A stretch of 64,000 nt of DNA from Rhabdophis nuchalis (taxonomy: Eukaryota > Chordata > Lepidosauria > Squamata > Natricidae). The stretch is from positions 101,541,875 to 101,605,874 of the forward strand of contig CM077644.1 in the NCBI GenBank assembly GCA_039707465.1, given 5' to 3'. Numbering within the stretch: position 1 is the first letter of the stretch; each line of letters begins with the position of its first letter. The notes under the pieces were generated by a model that saw only the letters and a list, made by a program, of their open reading frames with translations, was not told the DNA's origin and did no database searches. Shown here piece by piece: positions 24,501 to 37,400 of this stretch. Position numbers and translations under genes: made by a program.

Positions 24501-27500
24501 AAGATATATAAGATTATAAACTTTGATGGAAATCCACAAATGGTAATGAAGACGAATTGGGAGGAAGAATTTAAGATTAAAATATTAGACTCGGATTGGA
24601 ATGTGAATTGGAAAAGTCGAATTATGAGGATTATGTCTATAAGGATTAAAGAGCACAACTTTAAGGTTGTTTGGAAATGGTATTGGACTCCATTAAGGTT
24701 ATAATTGATGGATAAAAAAATCAGTAATAAATGTTGGAGATGTAATATGGAAGTGGGAACTTATGAACATATGTGGTATAAATGTGAAAAAATTAAAAAG
24801 TTTTGGCAACAATTGGAGGAAATGATGTTTGAAATGATGAAGAAAAGAATAACTTTGAGATCAGAAACTATATTATTACTGATAATTAAGGAATTAGAAT
24901 TAACAAAATATGAGAAAGAACTGATTAGAATTATGATTATAATGGGTAGAATTATAATAGCAAGATACTGGAAAATAGAGGTAAATATTAAAATAGAAGA
25001 GTGGTATTGTGAAATGTGGAAATTAGCTTTAAATGATAAAATGACTTGTGATATTAAATTCAGAGAGGGGGTCTATAAAAAAGACATTTTTTGGAAGATT
25101 TGGAACCCATTTGTGGACTATGCACTTGGAACTTTGGATGCCTCGACACCTGTACCCAGGGAACGCGGATTTTGGAGATCTTAAAGACAATTGAAGATAT
25201 CCAAAGAACCAACTCTTCCTTTCGTTTTGTATAGCACTGGGTGGATTATTGTTAAAAAAAAAAGTAAATTTTATGTGTAGATGTATAATTTGTGGAAAAT
25301 TATAATAAAAATAATAATAAAAAAAAAAGAAATTAAAAAAAATTAAATCCTTTGCCGAGGTCAAACGCGCCCCCCTTTACGGAGCCTCGCGCCCCCCCTG
25401 GGGGGCCCGCCCCACTATTTGAGAAGCACTGCCCTAGGGGGAGAGCCTTCTCTGTGGCGACTCCTGCCCTCTGGAATGACCTACCCACTGACCTACGCAC
25501 GACCACGGACCTACGCCTCTTCCGTCGGGCCTTGAAGACCTATTTATTTCGTGCGGCCGGCCTGGCGTAATTTTTAAATGGTTTTTAGTAGGGTTTTATT
25601 AAGGTTTTAGAACAGGCCTTCCATTTAATATATTTTTAAACGTATTTTATGTATTTTATATTTTATACCACTGATTTTTATTGTCGCCTGTACACCGCCC
25701 TGAGTCCTGGAAGGGAGAAGGACGGTATAAAAATTTAATAAATAAATAAATAAATAAATTTCTTTTAAAAACCCCAAACCATCTTCATTTCCCACAGCAA
25801 TTATTCTTCTAATAAATTCAAAACTATGATTCAAAATCCATATGGACTGTTAATTTGTTGTTAACTTTTCAAAGTCCATATTCTAAATTTCCTTGCTGGT
25901 AATAAAAAAAACCTAGAGCTTTTAAAATCATATTGAAATCATATTTCTTCCAGAAGACAACTCGCCTGATGAACACAGTGAAATCTTGCCAATTTGAAAG
26001 GCCTTAATTGTTTCAGTACAATTTAAAAAATCCAAAAGTGAAGAAAGAAATGATGCTGAGTCGAGCTTTATGTCCTTAAAAGGGTGTGATATGGTATAGG
26101 ATCGATGGAATCCTCAACTCCCAGCCACTCAATTCATAAGGCAGCTGTAAAGTAACAGTCCCTGCAATCTATTCATAAGGAGTAGCTATTTGGAGTCACA
26201 TGAACTATCTAATGATTTTTCCTTCCTCCAGAAAGGTTTCAGCAATCTAGATCCAGCATCCAGTTCCAATTGTCAATTTTTAAAAAAATCTAGCAACTTA
26301 TACCTTAGTTCAGTGATGGTGAAACTTTTTTGGCTCCCGTGCCAAAAGCGGGGGGAACATAGAGGAGTCGTGCGTGGGCGTGCCACCCTCATAATGTTAT
26401 GCTCATGACCCGCTCCCCCTGCTTTTGGCATGGTTTTTCCCCCCTCTCGGAGGGTGAAAACGGACCTATGGGGAACTCGGAGGTTCGGGAATGGTGACTT
26501 TCGGTTTCTCTGTAGGGCTGATTTTCAACTTCAGGAGGCTTCCCTGAAGGCTCCAGAGGGCGAAAAATGATCCTACAAGCAAAGTTCCCGAATTTTTGGT
26601 TTGCTCATAGGGCCAGTTTTTCGACCTTGGGAGTGCAAAAAACGGCCCCAAAAGAAGGCCGAAGTCAGCTGGCCAACATGTGCGCTGGCCAGCTGACTGC
26701 AATGCCTTGTGTGCCCTTAAAAATGGCTCCGTGTGCCACCTGTGGCACCCGTGCCATAGGTTTGCCATCACAGCCTTAGTTCATCTTGTATATTAGTCTA
26801 TTACATATGTTAGTATTTTACATTTAGCATGCAAATGTAACTCTTATAATTAATATCTTATTTTGCAGCCGTGGAGAATGTTTACAAAAACCGGGAGCCA
26901 GTCCCTCACCTGAAAGCCATTTATTTTATTACGCCTACAACAAAGGTTAGTTTTCAGAAGAATAACTTTTCAGGATTCTTTTTTAAATTCTGTTTTAAGG
27001 AAAGCCAGGGGGAAAAAAACACAAGCAAGAAATGTGTGGGCAGTAATTGAATTTTTTTGTAATGCAAGGAGAGTGGATGCTGAACATAGTTCTAGTCCAG
27101 GGGTCTCAAACTCAATTTACCTGGGGGCCGCTGGAGGCAGAGGCTGGGTGAGGCTGGCCCGCATAAGGGATTCCACAAAAAACGTTGTTAAAAAAATATC
27201 CTCAAATATTATACTTTCATATCACGGTGGGGGCCACAAGATACCGTCCTGCGGGCCGCAATTGGCCCGCGGGCCGCGAGATTGAGACCTCTGTTCTAGT
27301 CAAAGCATATCACAGCATGGTAGTCATTTCCAAGATCTATCACTTGACTCAAGTACTATACACTTCCTATGGAGGGGAATTCTCAGCAGTAACTGGAGGA
27401 TGTCGAGGTTGGATGGACAAGTTTTAAAAAGCATGCCTAATGTTACTAGTGCTTTGCCATATAAGTCTGTTTCTCCTTACTTTATGTAGGTATCATGGCA

Positions 27501-30500
27501 TTACATTATAGTTACATATTTATGTACTTGCTGACTATGCCTTAAGTTCCAGCTTAAGGTTTATTCAAGGCTAGTCCTTTCTTGACAATATGTTTAGATT
27601 CAGCGGCTGGTAAACATAGATTAGTATAGGATGATATTTCTTTTTGCATCCCCTACATACATTATTTATTTGTTTGCTGTACAGTCATAGATTCTGCATC
27701 CTTAACCTTGCAGCAGGTGTACAGTTTTCTAATTCCCATCACGTGCTGATTACATAGAATAATGTAGAGCAGGGGTCTCCAAACTTTGCAACTTTAAGTC
27801 TGAAGGACTTCAGCTCACAGACAGCAAAGCTGGCTGGAGAATTCTGGGAGCTGAAGTTCTTCAGACTTAAAGTTGCAAAGGTTGGAGACCCCTGATGTAG
27901 AGGACCCCCAATTAAGGAGAGAATTGATAGAATTTAAGGCCATTTTTAAAAATATCTGTTGATGTTCTATTTGTGAAAGATGTCTGATTTCAATCCCATG
28001 CTAAATCCCACGTATAATGCTAGATTTAATTGTCCCTATAGATGCCTTTCAGCTATGCCTTCCAACTTTTTTTTTCATGATTCAGTCTGTAGATGGACTT
28101 ATAAATGACTTTGCAAGTAAAACATCCAGCAAGTACAAAGCAGCCTATGTCTACTTCACTGACTGTAAGTATTTACAGATTGAAAAAATAACTGATCTTC
28201 AATTATAACTGTTAGTGTAAATCAGAGAACGGCATTTTAATTTACTGTTAAAATTGGGTGAGGGTGATTAAAACAAGGAACATTTAACTATTTGTAGACT
28301 GTCAGGATGATAGTATATTATTGGAGCTTCACATGACACTAAAGAAATTATTTTATTTGGGAAATCTAGCATGAGTCATAAGGGTTTCCATGTTAGCTTG
28401 GAACAATAGTCACATGCAGAAGAATTTACTTTCGTTTTCTACACATATCTGCTGACTTGGTTAGCTATTTTGATGGAATTCTCTAATGAAAAAACAGTAT
28501 TGGCTATATTGAGCTACGATTAGGATATGAAATTGTCTGACAAACCATAATATTCTAGTATAAAAATAATTGATTAAATATTTTTGTCTGCAAATTGACT
28601 TGTTTTGTTTTTAAACTACAGGTAGCCCTTCACTTAGGACCACAATAGAGTCTGGAATTTTGTAGTTGTTGCAGTCATAAGTCGGGACACTATGTGACCG
28701 GACTTGATTTTACCCCCGTTTTTAAGGCAATTGTTAAAGTGTTTTACCATAGTAATTGGGCAATTGATGTCGTAAATCAAAATCCAGGCTATTGAAATAT
28801 GGTTTTTGCAAGAAAATGGAAAAAATGTTGCAAAACATGATCATGTGACCACAGTACATGCTAACTGGTAATAAATACTGGTTGCCAAGTACCCAAAATG
28901 CAATCACATATTTTCAGTGGTGGTATTGCAGTGATGGGTACTTGGTATGTATGTATGGAATATTTTGCATAAACTGAAAGTAGCTATTGGAAAATGCAAG
29001 ATATTTGCAAGAGATATTTCAGTATTTCTAACTGATAGGGTGAGGCATTTTAGTTGTTGCAGAAAAACTGAAAACATGTAATATATATATATATTTCCCA
29101 TTTTAGTTTGTGATGACAAACTTTTCAATAAAATGAAGTCATCTTGTTCAAAAGCTATCAGAAGATGCAAAGAAATTAATATTAACTTCATTCCTTATGA
29201 ATCTCAGGTAAAGTTAACATGCAAATTCTCTATTTTATTTTTAAATATTATATCATACATTGCAAAACATTAAATGTAGCTAAATTAATTGCTTTGAGGT
29301 GAGAGTGTAGATTTTTGCAAGACTTCAAAATAATGTAAAATTATGAAACATATATGAAGTTACTCAAACTACATCTGTAGATCTATTTTTTCTATAAAAA
29401 CACATTTTTAGCATTATACAAAACTAATTATACAAAACTAATTAAATGGTTTCCTTATGTTCCTTTTAGAACTTTTTAAAGATCACAGGGAGGAAATGTT
29501 GTATAGACAACATCTTTCTTTCCTGGCTCTCTCCCAATTTTTCATTAGTTGGTAAACAATGGCTAATTGGGGATTGGTAAATGTATTTACATAGTGATAG
29601 AAGCAGTTATTTCACTGTGCTTATTTTCAAGGTCAGCTGTATTATATTGCGGCCTTAACATAATAATAATAATAATAATAATAAATTTTATTTATAACCC
29701 GCTCTCTCTCCCCAAAGGGACTCGAGGCGGGGATTTTGTTTACCAGAAAACCTAACAGAGTTTTTATGTCTATGTTTTTTTTAAACTAGAACTACAAGAG
29801 TGGTTCTTATTTGGTATATATATTCTTTAAATTTAATATTTGTCTATACTTATTCCAAGGAACTCAGAGTATTATATTACTATAGTTGCCCACCTATTTT
29901 GTTCTCATAATAATTTTTGAGTTGCAAAAGAATGATTGACCTACAATTAACTTATGAGAGATTTCCCTGTGAATGGATTTTAGATCCTGCTTTTAGTATA
30001 TGTTTCAGTTACTAAACACAAATCTCTTGACAGTGAGGAGTAATGCATTAGTGAAAATAGTATGTTTTCTGAAAATATTTGGCTTATGATTATCCCTAGA
30101 GTAAAGTTATTGGCATACCAATATTGTTTACCAATATTGTAATTATGAATCAGATAAAATACAGTTAAGCATAAAGCAACATTGGTGATAACTGAAGAAC
30201 CTTTTCAAGAATCTCAGTTGTACTTGAGAGTATCAAAGATGTTTTGAATATAATATTCCAACTGTAATATATCAACCAGAATGCCTTATTTCACTGCCCA
30301 GAGGCATTAGGTTCTGGATTGGGAAGAACAAACTATGATTTAACCTTAAGAAGATTAAGTTGTTGTGGACTTTGAGATTGCTAAAGGAGGGGCATCTTGG
30401 ATTCCTGTTTGAGGAGCAGATGGCAAACATAGCTGGGAGAGTCCTGGCACAAATCCATCTTTTGCATCAGTTGCACTCATTTTTGAATTAGAAGGCTCAG

Positions 30501-33500
30501 CTCATGTTCATTCAAGGTTTAATAACTTCCTAATTGCATTACTGTAGTGCACTCTACACAGGGCTGCCCTTGAAAAATATTCAGAAACTCCACCTATTCA
30601 AAATGTAGGAGTCCATGCAATCTCGGGTGCATCAAGGCTCACTCATGTGACCTCTCTGCTGACGTGATGACTCTCAATATTCTTCTCAATTCAATTTAAG
30701 GTGCCAGTTATCACCTTTAAAGTCCTGCACAGGATGGGTCCAGGCTACTTGTCTGTCTCCAGTGGTCTTAGCCTGTCATGCCAGATTTAAAAGATAGCCA
30801 TGCTCTGGATCCTTCTCTGAAGTAGTCAGCCACTTAGACATTTCTTTAAAAAATATCTGTAATAGAGTTTGTCTTTCTCTTGTACTTTTGACCTATATTT
30901 CTCCTGCATGTTTGACATATATTTCTCTGATATTTTTGACAATGTATAGACCAACAGGCTGTAACAAAACTCTCTTGATTTAGGTATTTACTCTTGATGT
31001 CCCAAATGCATTCTACCGCTGTTATAGTCCCAACATAGAGAAAACAAATGATAATGTAATGGAGCAAATTGCTGAGCAAATTGTTACCTTATGTGCTACT
31101 CTAGAAGAAAATCCAGGGGTCAGATATAAAAAGTAAGTCTGGAAACACTGTTTTTATACCATTGCAGGTTTATTATTATTATTATGTTAGCTTAATTGAA
31201 ATGGAATTCCGTCTCTAAGCAATCTGGAAGTTAAGTATATTATTCTGGAATGTGAAAAGGAATCTTAAATTTGTTTATGCATTTGTTAAACTTCCACACC
31301 ACTGCTATCAAAATCTACTGAATGTGCAAGAGATTGAGTTCTATTGTCAAGTTATGGTGTAAATTAAAAGCTTTTATTTTTGACTGTCAGGAAATTCAGA
31401 ACTAGTTGAGGTCAGGGAGAGCTTTGAACCAAAAGCAAAATATTGGATGTTTATTTATTTTATTTATTTCGATTTGTAAATCGCACCTATCTCCATCTAA
31501 ATGGACTCAGGGCGGTGTACAGATAAATCTACCATAATAAATAATAACATATACAATAAAAGAATTAAAATTAATTAAATTAACTTGTACTAAAATTCCC
31601 ATTAACCTATTAACCATTTACTAGTTTGGTTGGAGTTTTTATTTATTTATTTATTTATTTTATTTAATTTATAGACTGCTCCCTCTCCCCGAAGGGACTC
31701 GGGGCGGTGCACAGGGCTTTAAAAATGCATTTAAAAAGTACAAACAATACAATATTTAAAATAGAATTAAATAATTTACCTGCGCTAAAATGTAAACTCT
31801 AAAAACCCTTAACCCTAATTCCCAACAAACCCTATTAAAACATTTTAGGTTAATATTACAGCTTAGGATGGATAGATTAGGCCAAGCCGGCCAGATGAAA
31901 AAAGTACGTTTTTAGCTTTTGGCGGAAGGAGCGGAGGTCCATAGTTGTTCTAAGATCGGGGGGTGGGCCAGATGGTCGGGCCCACCAGAGAGAAGGCCCT
32001 TCCCCTGGGCTTCGCCAGCTTGCACTGCCTAGTGGACGGCACCTGGAGAAATCCCTTTCTGTGGGAGCGAATCGGCCAGAGGGATGTATGAGGCAGAATG
32101 TGATCCCGCAAGTAACTAGGACCCGTGCCATGGAGCGCTTTAAAGATGGTAATCAATACCTTGAAGCGCACCCGAAAGACCTTGGCGTATATGAGGTCTA
32201 AAATTCTAGGCTAGTCCAGCTTGCTGGAAGAAATGAGTCTTGAGTGAGCGGCGAAAGAGGGGAAGGTCCGTGATAGTGCGAAGGTCGGGGGGCAGGTCAT
32301 TCCAGAGAGTGGGCCCTGCCACAGAGAAGGCCCTACCCCTGGACGCCGACAGCCAGCATTGACCGGCAGTCGGCACCCTGAGGAGGCCCTCCCCCTGAGA
32401 GAGAATTGGTCGGTGGGAGGTATGTGGTAGGAGACGGTTCCGTAAGTAACTAGGCCCCGAGCCATGGAGCGATTTAAAGATGGTGACAAGCACCGTGAAG
32501 TGAACCCGGAAGGCCACCGGCAGCCAATGCAGCTCGCGTAGGAGAGGTGTTATATGGGAACATCGAGAGGCTCCCATGATTCCTCGCACGGCCGCACTCT
32601 GTACCAACTGGAGCCTCCGGATGCACCTCAAGGGGAGCCCCATGTAGAGACCATTGCAATAGTCTAGGCGGGATGTCACGAGTGCTTGAGTGACAGTGCG
32701 GAGGGCATCCCGGTTAAGAAAGGGACGTAACTGGCGTATCAGACGTACCTGGTAAAAAGCCCCCTTGGTCACAGCTGCTATATGGCTATCTAAGGACAGC
32801 CGCGATCCAAGAGGACGCCTAAGTTACGGGCTTTCTCAACGGGGGCTAGTGACTCGCCCCCGATAACCAGCGATGGGATCAGCTGGCTATGTCGGGACGC
32901 TGGGAACCAAACCCACTCGGTCTTGGACGGGTTGAGCCGAAGTTTGTTACTTCCCATCCAGAGCCGCACGACTTCCAAACACCGGGACATCACTTTGACG
33001 GCATCGCTGGGCTGGTTGGGGGTAGATATGTACAACTGAGTATCATCAGCGTACTGGTGGTATTCTACCCCACAACCACGGATGATCTCACCCAGCGGCT
33101 TCATGTAGATGTTGAACAGGAGGGGCGAGAGGACCGACCCCTGAGGCACCCCACATATTAGGGGCCTCGATGTCGACCTCTCTCCCCCCGTCAACACAAA
33201 CTGCGATCGACCAGAGAGGTAGGACGAGAACCACTGCAGTACAGTGCCCCCCAGTCCCAATCCCTCCAGTCGGTGCAATAGGATATCGTGATCGATGGTA
33301 TCGAAAGCCCCTGAGAGGGCTAACAGGACCAGGACAGAGGAATGACCTCTGTCTCTGGTCCTCCAGAGATCATCTATCAGCGCAACCAACGCCGTCTCAG
33401 TGCTGTGCCCGGGGCGGAAGCCGGACTGGCGCGGGTCTAGATAGTCAGTTTCCTCCAGATGTTGAGGGAACTGTTGTGCCACCACACTCTCAACAACCTT

Positions 33501-34343
33501 CGCAAGAAAGCGAAGGTTGGAGACCGGATGATAATTAGTTAATGACGCTGGGTCGAGGGAAGGCTTTTTGAGGAGGGGTCTCACCACCGCCTCTTTCAAG
33601 ACGGCTGGCAAGAACCCCCTACTCAAAGAAGCGTTCACTATTTCCTGGAGCCAGCCACGAGACCCCTCCCAGGAGGCCAGTACCAGCCAGGAGGGACACG
33701 GGTCCAATAAACGTGGCATTCAGCCGCCTCAGCAACCTGTCCATGTCTTTGGAAGTAACAAAGTCGAATTCATCCCACAAAACGGTCTCAAGACCTGTCT
33801 CGGATGATCCGCCCAGATTTATCGGAGTGGAGGCTAAGTTGTCTCGGATCCGAGCGATTTTGTCCTGCTAATAGATTCCAAATTCCTCTGCTCTGCCCTG
33901 CAAAGGAGCTTCCCGAGACCCCTGTTGAAGAAGGGAGCGGGTCACTCTGAACAGGGCGGCAGGGCGGTTATCTGCGAGATGATTACGTTTCGCCACTTGG
34001 TAGGTCCTTAAATGGGACCTCACCTGTGTTTGATCGGATAGAATTGTTAATTCAGATTCCTAGGTTTCTGATGGCATCTTATCACTTCTTAACATTTTTT
34101 GTTTTCCAAGTTGTGAGGTAGAAAAATGTGTCATCTTAGTCAAGTGACTGATGAATATTGCTTCTGTTAAATAGCAAAGCAGTTGACATTTACTGGTAGT
34201 TCGCAAGTTCTGACATTCATTCCGTGACCATTCAAAGTTATGAATGAACAAAGGGAGGTATGACCCTAGCTTGAAGTTACAGTGGCTGCAGCACCTCTAT
34301 GATCACATGATAAAAATTCAGACACTTAATAGTGTGCCTGCCC

Positions 34344-34426
<83 letters not shown>

Positions 34427-37400
34427 TATTTATATACCGCCTCCTCTCCCCAAAGGGACTCGGAGAATTGCACAGGGAAAATTAAAAATACTAATATAAA
34501 ATAAATAAATAGATAAATAAAATACAAATTAAACCAAATTATCCCTGCGCTAAAATCACCCTATCTTAAAATCAATAATCAATAATCAATCAATAATTTA
34601 ATTTATAGACCGCTCCTCTCCCCGTAGGGACTCGGAGCGGTGCACAGGGAAAACTAAAACCACAATACAATAAATATACAAATATAATTAAGAACAAATT
34701 AAATCTGGGCCTGTGCTAAAATCCCCTTAACATGCTAAAATACCCAATTAAAACAGCTAGACCCTATAGAGAGAGGCTACCCAAGGCCGGCCAAACGGAA
34801 AAGATGAGTTTTTAATTTCAGACGGAAGGAGCGGAAGTCCGTGGTTGTTCTGATGTCGGGGGGAAGGTCGTTCCAGAGGGCTGGGCCCGCCACAGAGAGA
34901 GCCCTTCCCCTGGGCGTCGCCCGCTGACAGAGTCTAGTGGACGGCACCCGGAGAAGTCCCTCTCTGTGGGAGCGAATCGGCCGTGAGGATGTATGAGGCA
35001 GGATCCGATCCCGCAGATAGCTAGGTCCCGAGCCATGGAGCGCTTTAAAAATGATGACTAATACCTTGAAGCGCACCCGGAAGACGACAGGCAGCCAGTG
35101 CAGCTCGCGCAGAAGTGGAGTTATGTGGGCAAATCTGGAGGTACCCAAGATTGCCTGCGCGGCTGCATTCTGAACCATCTGAAGTCTCCGGGTGCACCTC
35201 AAGGGAAGCCCCATGTAGAGAGAGTTACAATAGTCCAGTCGCGATGTCACGAGAGCATGAGTGACTGTGCGAAGGGCGTCCCGATCCAATAGGGGGCGCA
35301 ACTGGCAAACCAGGCGAACCTGGTAAAACGCCCTCCTGGCCACGGCTGTCACTTGATCTTCCATGGACAGCCGGGCATCCAGGAGGACACCCAAGTTGCG
35401 CGCCCCATCCACAGGGGCAAGATGTTTGCCCCCTATGGCCAGCGATGGAGTCAGCTGGTTGAATCGGGCAGCCAGAAACCACAGCCACTCGGTCTTGGTC
35501 GGGTTGAGCCTGAGTCCGTTACTTCCCATCCAGATCCGCACGGCTTCCAGGCACTGGCACATCACTGCTACGGCATTGTTGGGGTGGTTTGGGGTAGAAA
35601 TGTACAGCTGTGTATCATCAGCGTACAGGTGGTACTCTACCCCAAAACCACGGATGATCTCACCCAGCGGCTTCATATATGTGTTGAACAGGAGAGGCGA
35701 GAGGACCGACCCCTGAGGCACCCCACATGTGAGGGGTCTCGAGGTCGACCTCTGCTCTCCTGTCAACACAAATTGCGATCGGCCAGAGAGGTAGGAGGAG
35801 AACCACCGTAAAACGGTGCCTCCCACCCCCAACCCCCCCAGCCGATGCAATAGGATACCATGGTCGATGGTATCAAAAGCCGCCGAGAGGTCTAATAGGA
35901 CCAGGATGGAGGAACAACCCCCATCTCTGGCCCTCCAGAGATCATCAACCAACGCGACCAATGCCATCTCAGTGCTATGCCCGGGCCGGAAGCCGGACTG
36001 GCGCGGGTCTAGATAATCAACTTCCTCCAGGTGACGGGGAAACTGTTGTGCCACCACACTCTCGACAACCTTCGCCAAAAAGGGAAGGTTGGAGACTGGA
36101 CGATAGTTGTTTAATAAAGCTGGGTCCAAAGAGGGCTTCTTAAGGAGGGGCCTCATCATAGCCTCTTTTAGGGAAGCAGGCAAGGAACCCTCACTTAAGG
36201 ATGCGTTGACAACCTCTTGGAGCCAGCCTCGTGTCACCTCCCAGGATGCCAGTACAAGCCAGGAGGGACACGGGTCCAATAAACATGTGGTGGCTCGCAG
36301 TCGCCCACGTAGCCTGTCCATATCCTCGGAAGTAACGGAGTCAAACTCCTCCCAAACAAGATCTGTCTCGCGGCATCCCACTGGACCATCAATGGGGGCT
36401 AGCTCGTTCTGTATCTGAGCGATTTTCTCCTGCAGAAAAGTCACAAATTCCTCTGCTCTGCCCTGTAGCGGGGCTTCCCGCACCCTCTGTTGAAGGAGGG
36501 AGTGGGTCACCCTAAACAGGGCAGCAGGGCGGTTTTCTGCGGATGCTATGAGAGTGGCACAATGATGACGTTTGGCCACTCTCAGCGCCACAATGTAAGT
36601 CCGTAACTGGGCTCTTACTTGTGTCCGGTCAGATTCAGAACGGGTAGACCTCCATCTTCTCTCTAGGCATCTCTTGTGGCGTTTCATCCCCCGCAGCTCC
36701 TCGGTAAACCAAGGAGCCGGGGCGACTCGCCGCCGCAAGAGAGGCCGCAAGGGCGCGACCCGATCCAAGGCCCCCGTGGTCGCAGTGTTCCATGCGACCA
36801 CGAGGTTCTCCATCGGGGCGCGGGTCAGGGGTACAGGAAGTGGCCCAAGCGCCGTCTGGAACCCATCCGGGTCCATAAGGCGCCTGGGGCGAAACCAGAT
36901 CGATGGCTCTGGTTCCGCCTCCCCGCGGAGGGGAGTAGCGGTCGGAAAGTCGAGCCGGAGAAGTGAGTGGTCTGACCATGACAAGGGCGTGATGACTATA
37001 TCCCCTATACCCAGATCACTCTTCCATTGGCCAGAGACAAAGATGAGATCCGGTGTATGTCCACCCTCGTGGGTGGGGCCTTGAATTAATTGGGTCAGGT
37101 CCATGGCCGTCATGGAAGCCATGAACTCCCGAGCTGCCACAGATGATTCGCCCACCGATGGCAGATTAAAGTCCCCCATGACCAAAAGTCTGGGGGTCTC
37201 AACTGCCACCGTAGCGATCACCTCCAGGAGCTCGGGCAGGGCTGCTGCTACATAGCGGGGAGCCAGGTATACAACCAGCAAGCCCAACTGCCTCCCTAGG
37301 CCCCACTTCATGCAGAGGGACTCACAACCGGTAGTCTGTGGCACAATGGTCTCTCTCGGCTCAAGATCTTCCTTTATTATGACCGCCACCCCACCACCCC

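Larger units (their letters stand above)
21548..25762 (+). mobile_element. L2 LINE copy, interrupted by a hAT element
   Basis: This is a 5'-truncated L2. It holds RT blocks [19 protein letters not shown] and [13 protein letters not shown] (21550-21680), then a deletion patched by filler at 21794-21816. C-terminal blocks continue to 22554 and resume at 25440 after the hAT insertion. The 3' end has the gtacaccgccctgagtcc box and an (AAAT)n tail at 25738-25762. Frameshifts make it inactive. It lies in sense in intron 3 of STXBP3. Confidence 0.85.

Noticed and set aside
34244..34527. Frames with long isoleucine runs
   Set aside because: They are translations of the (AAT)n repeat.
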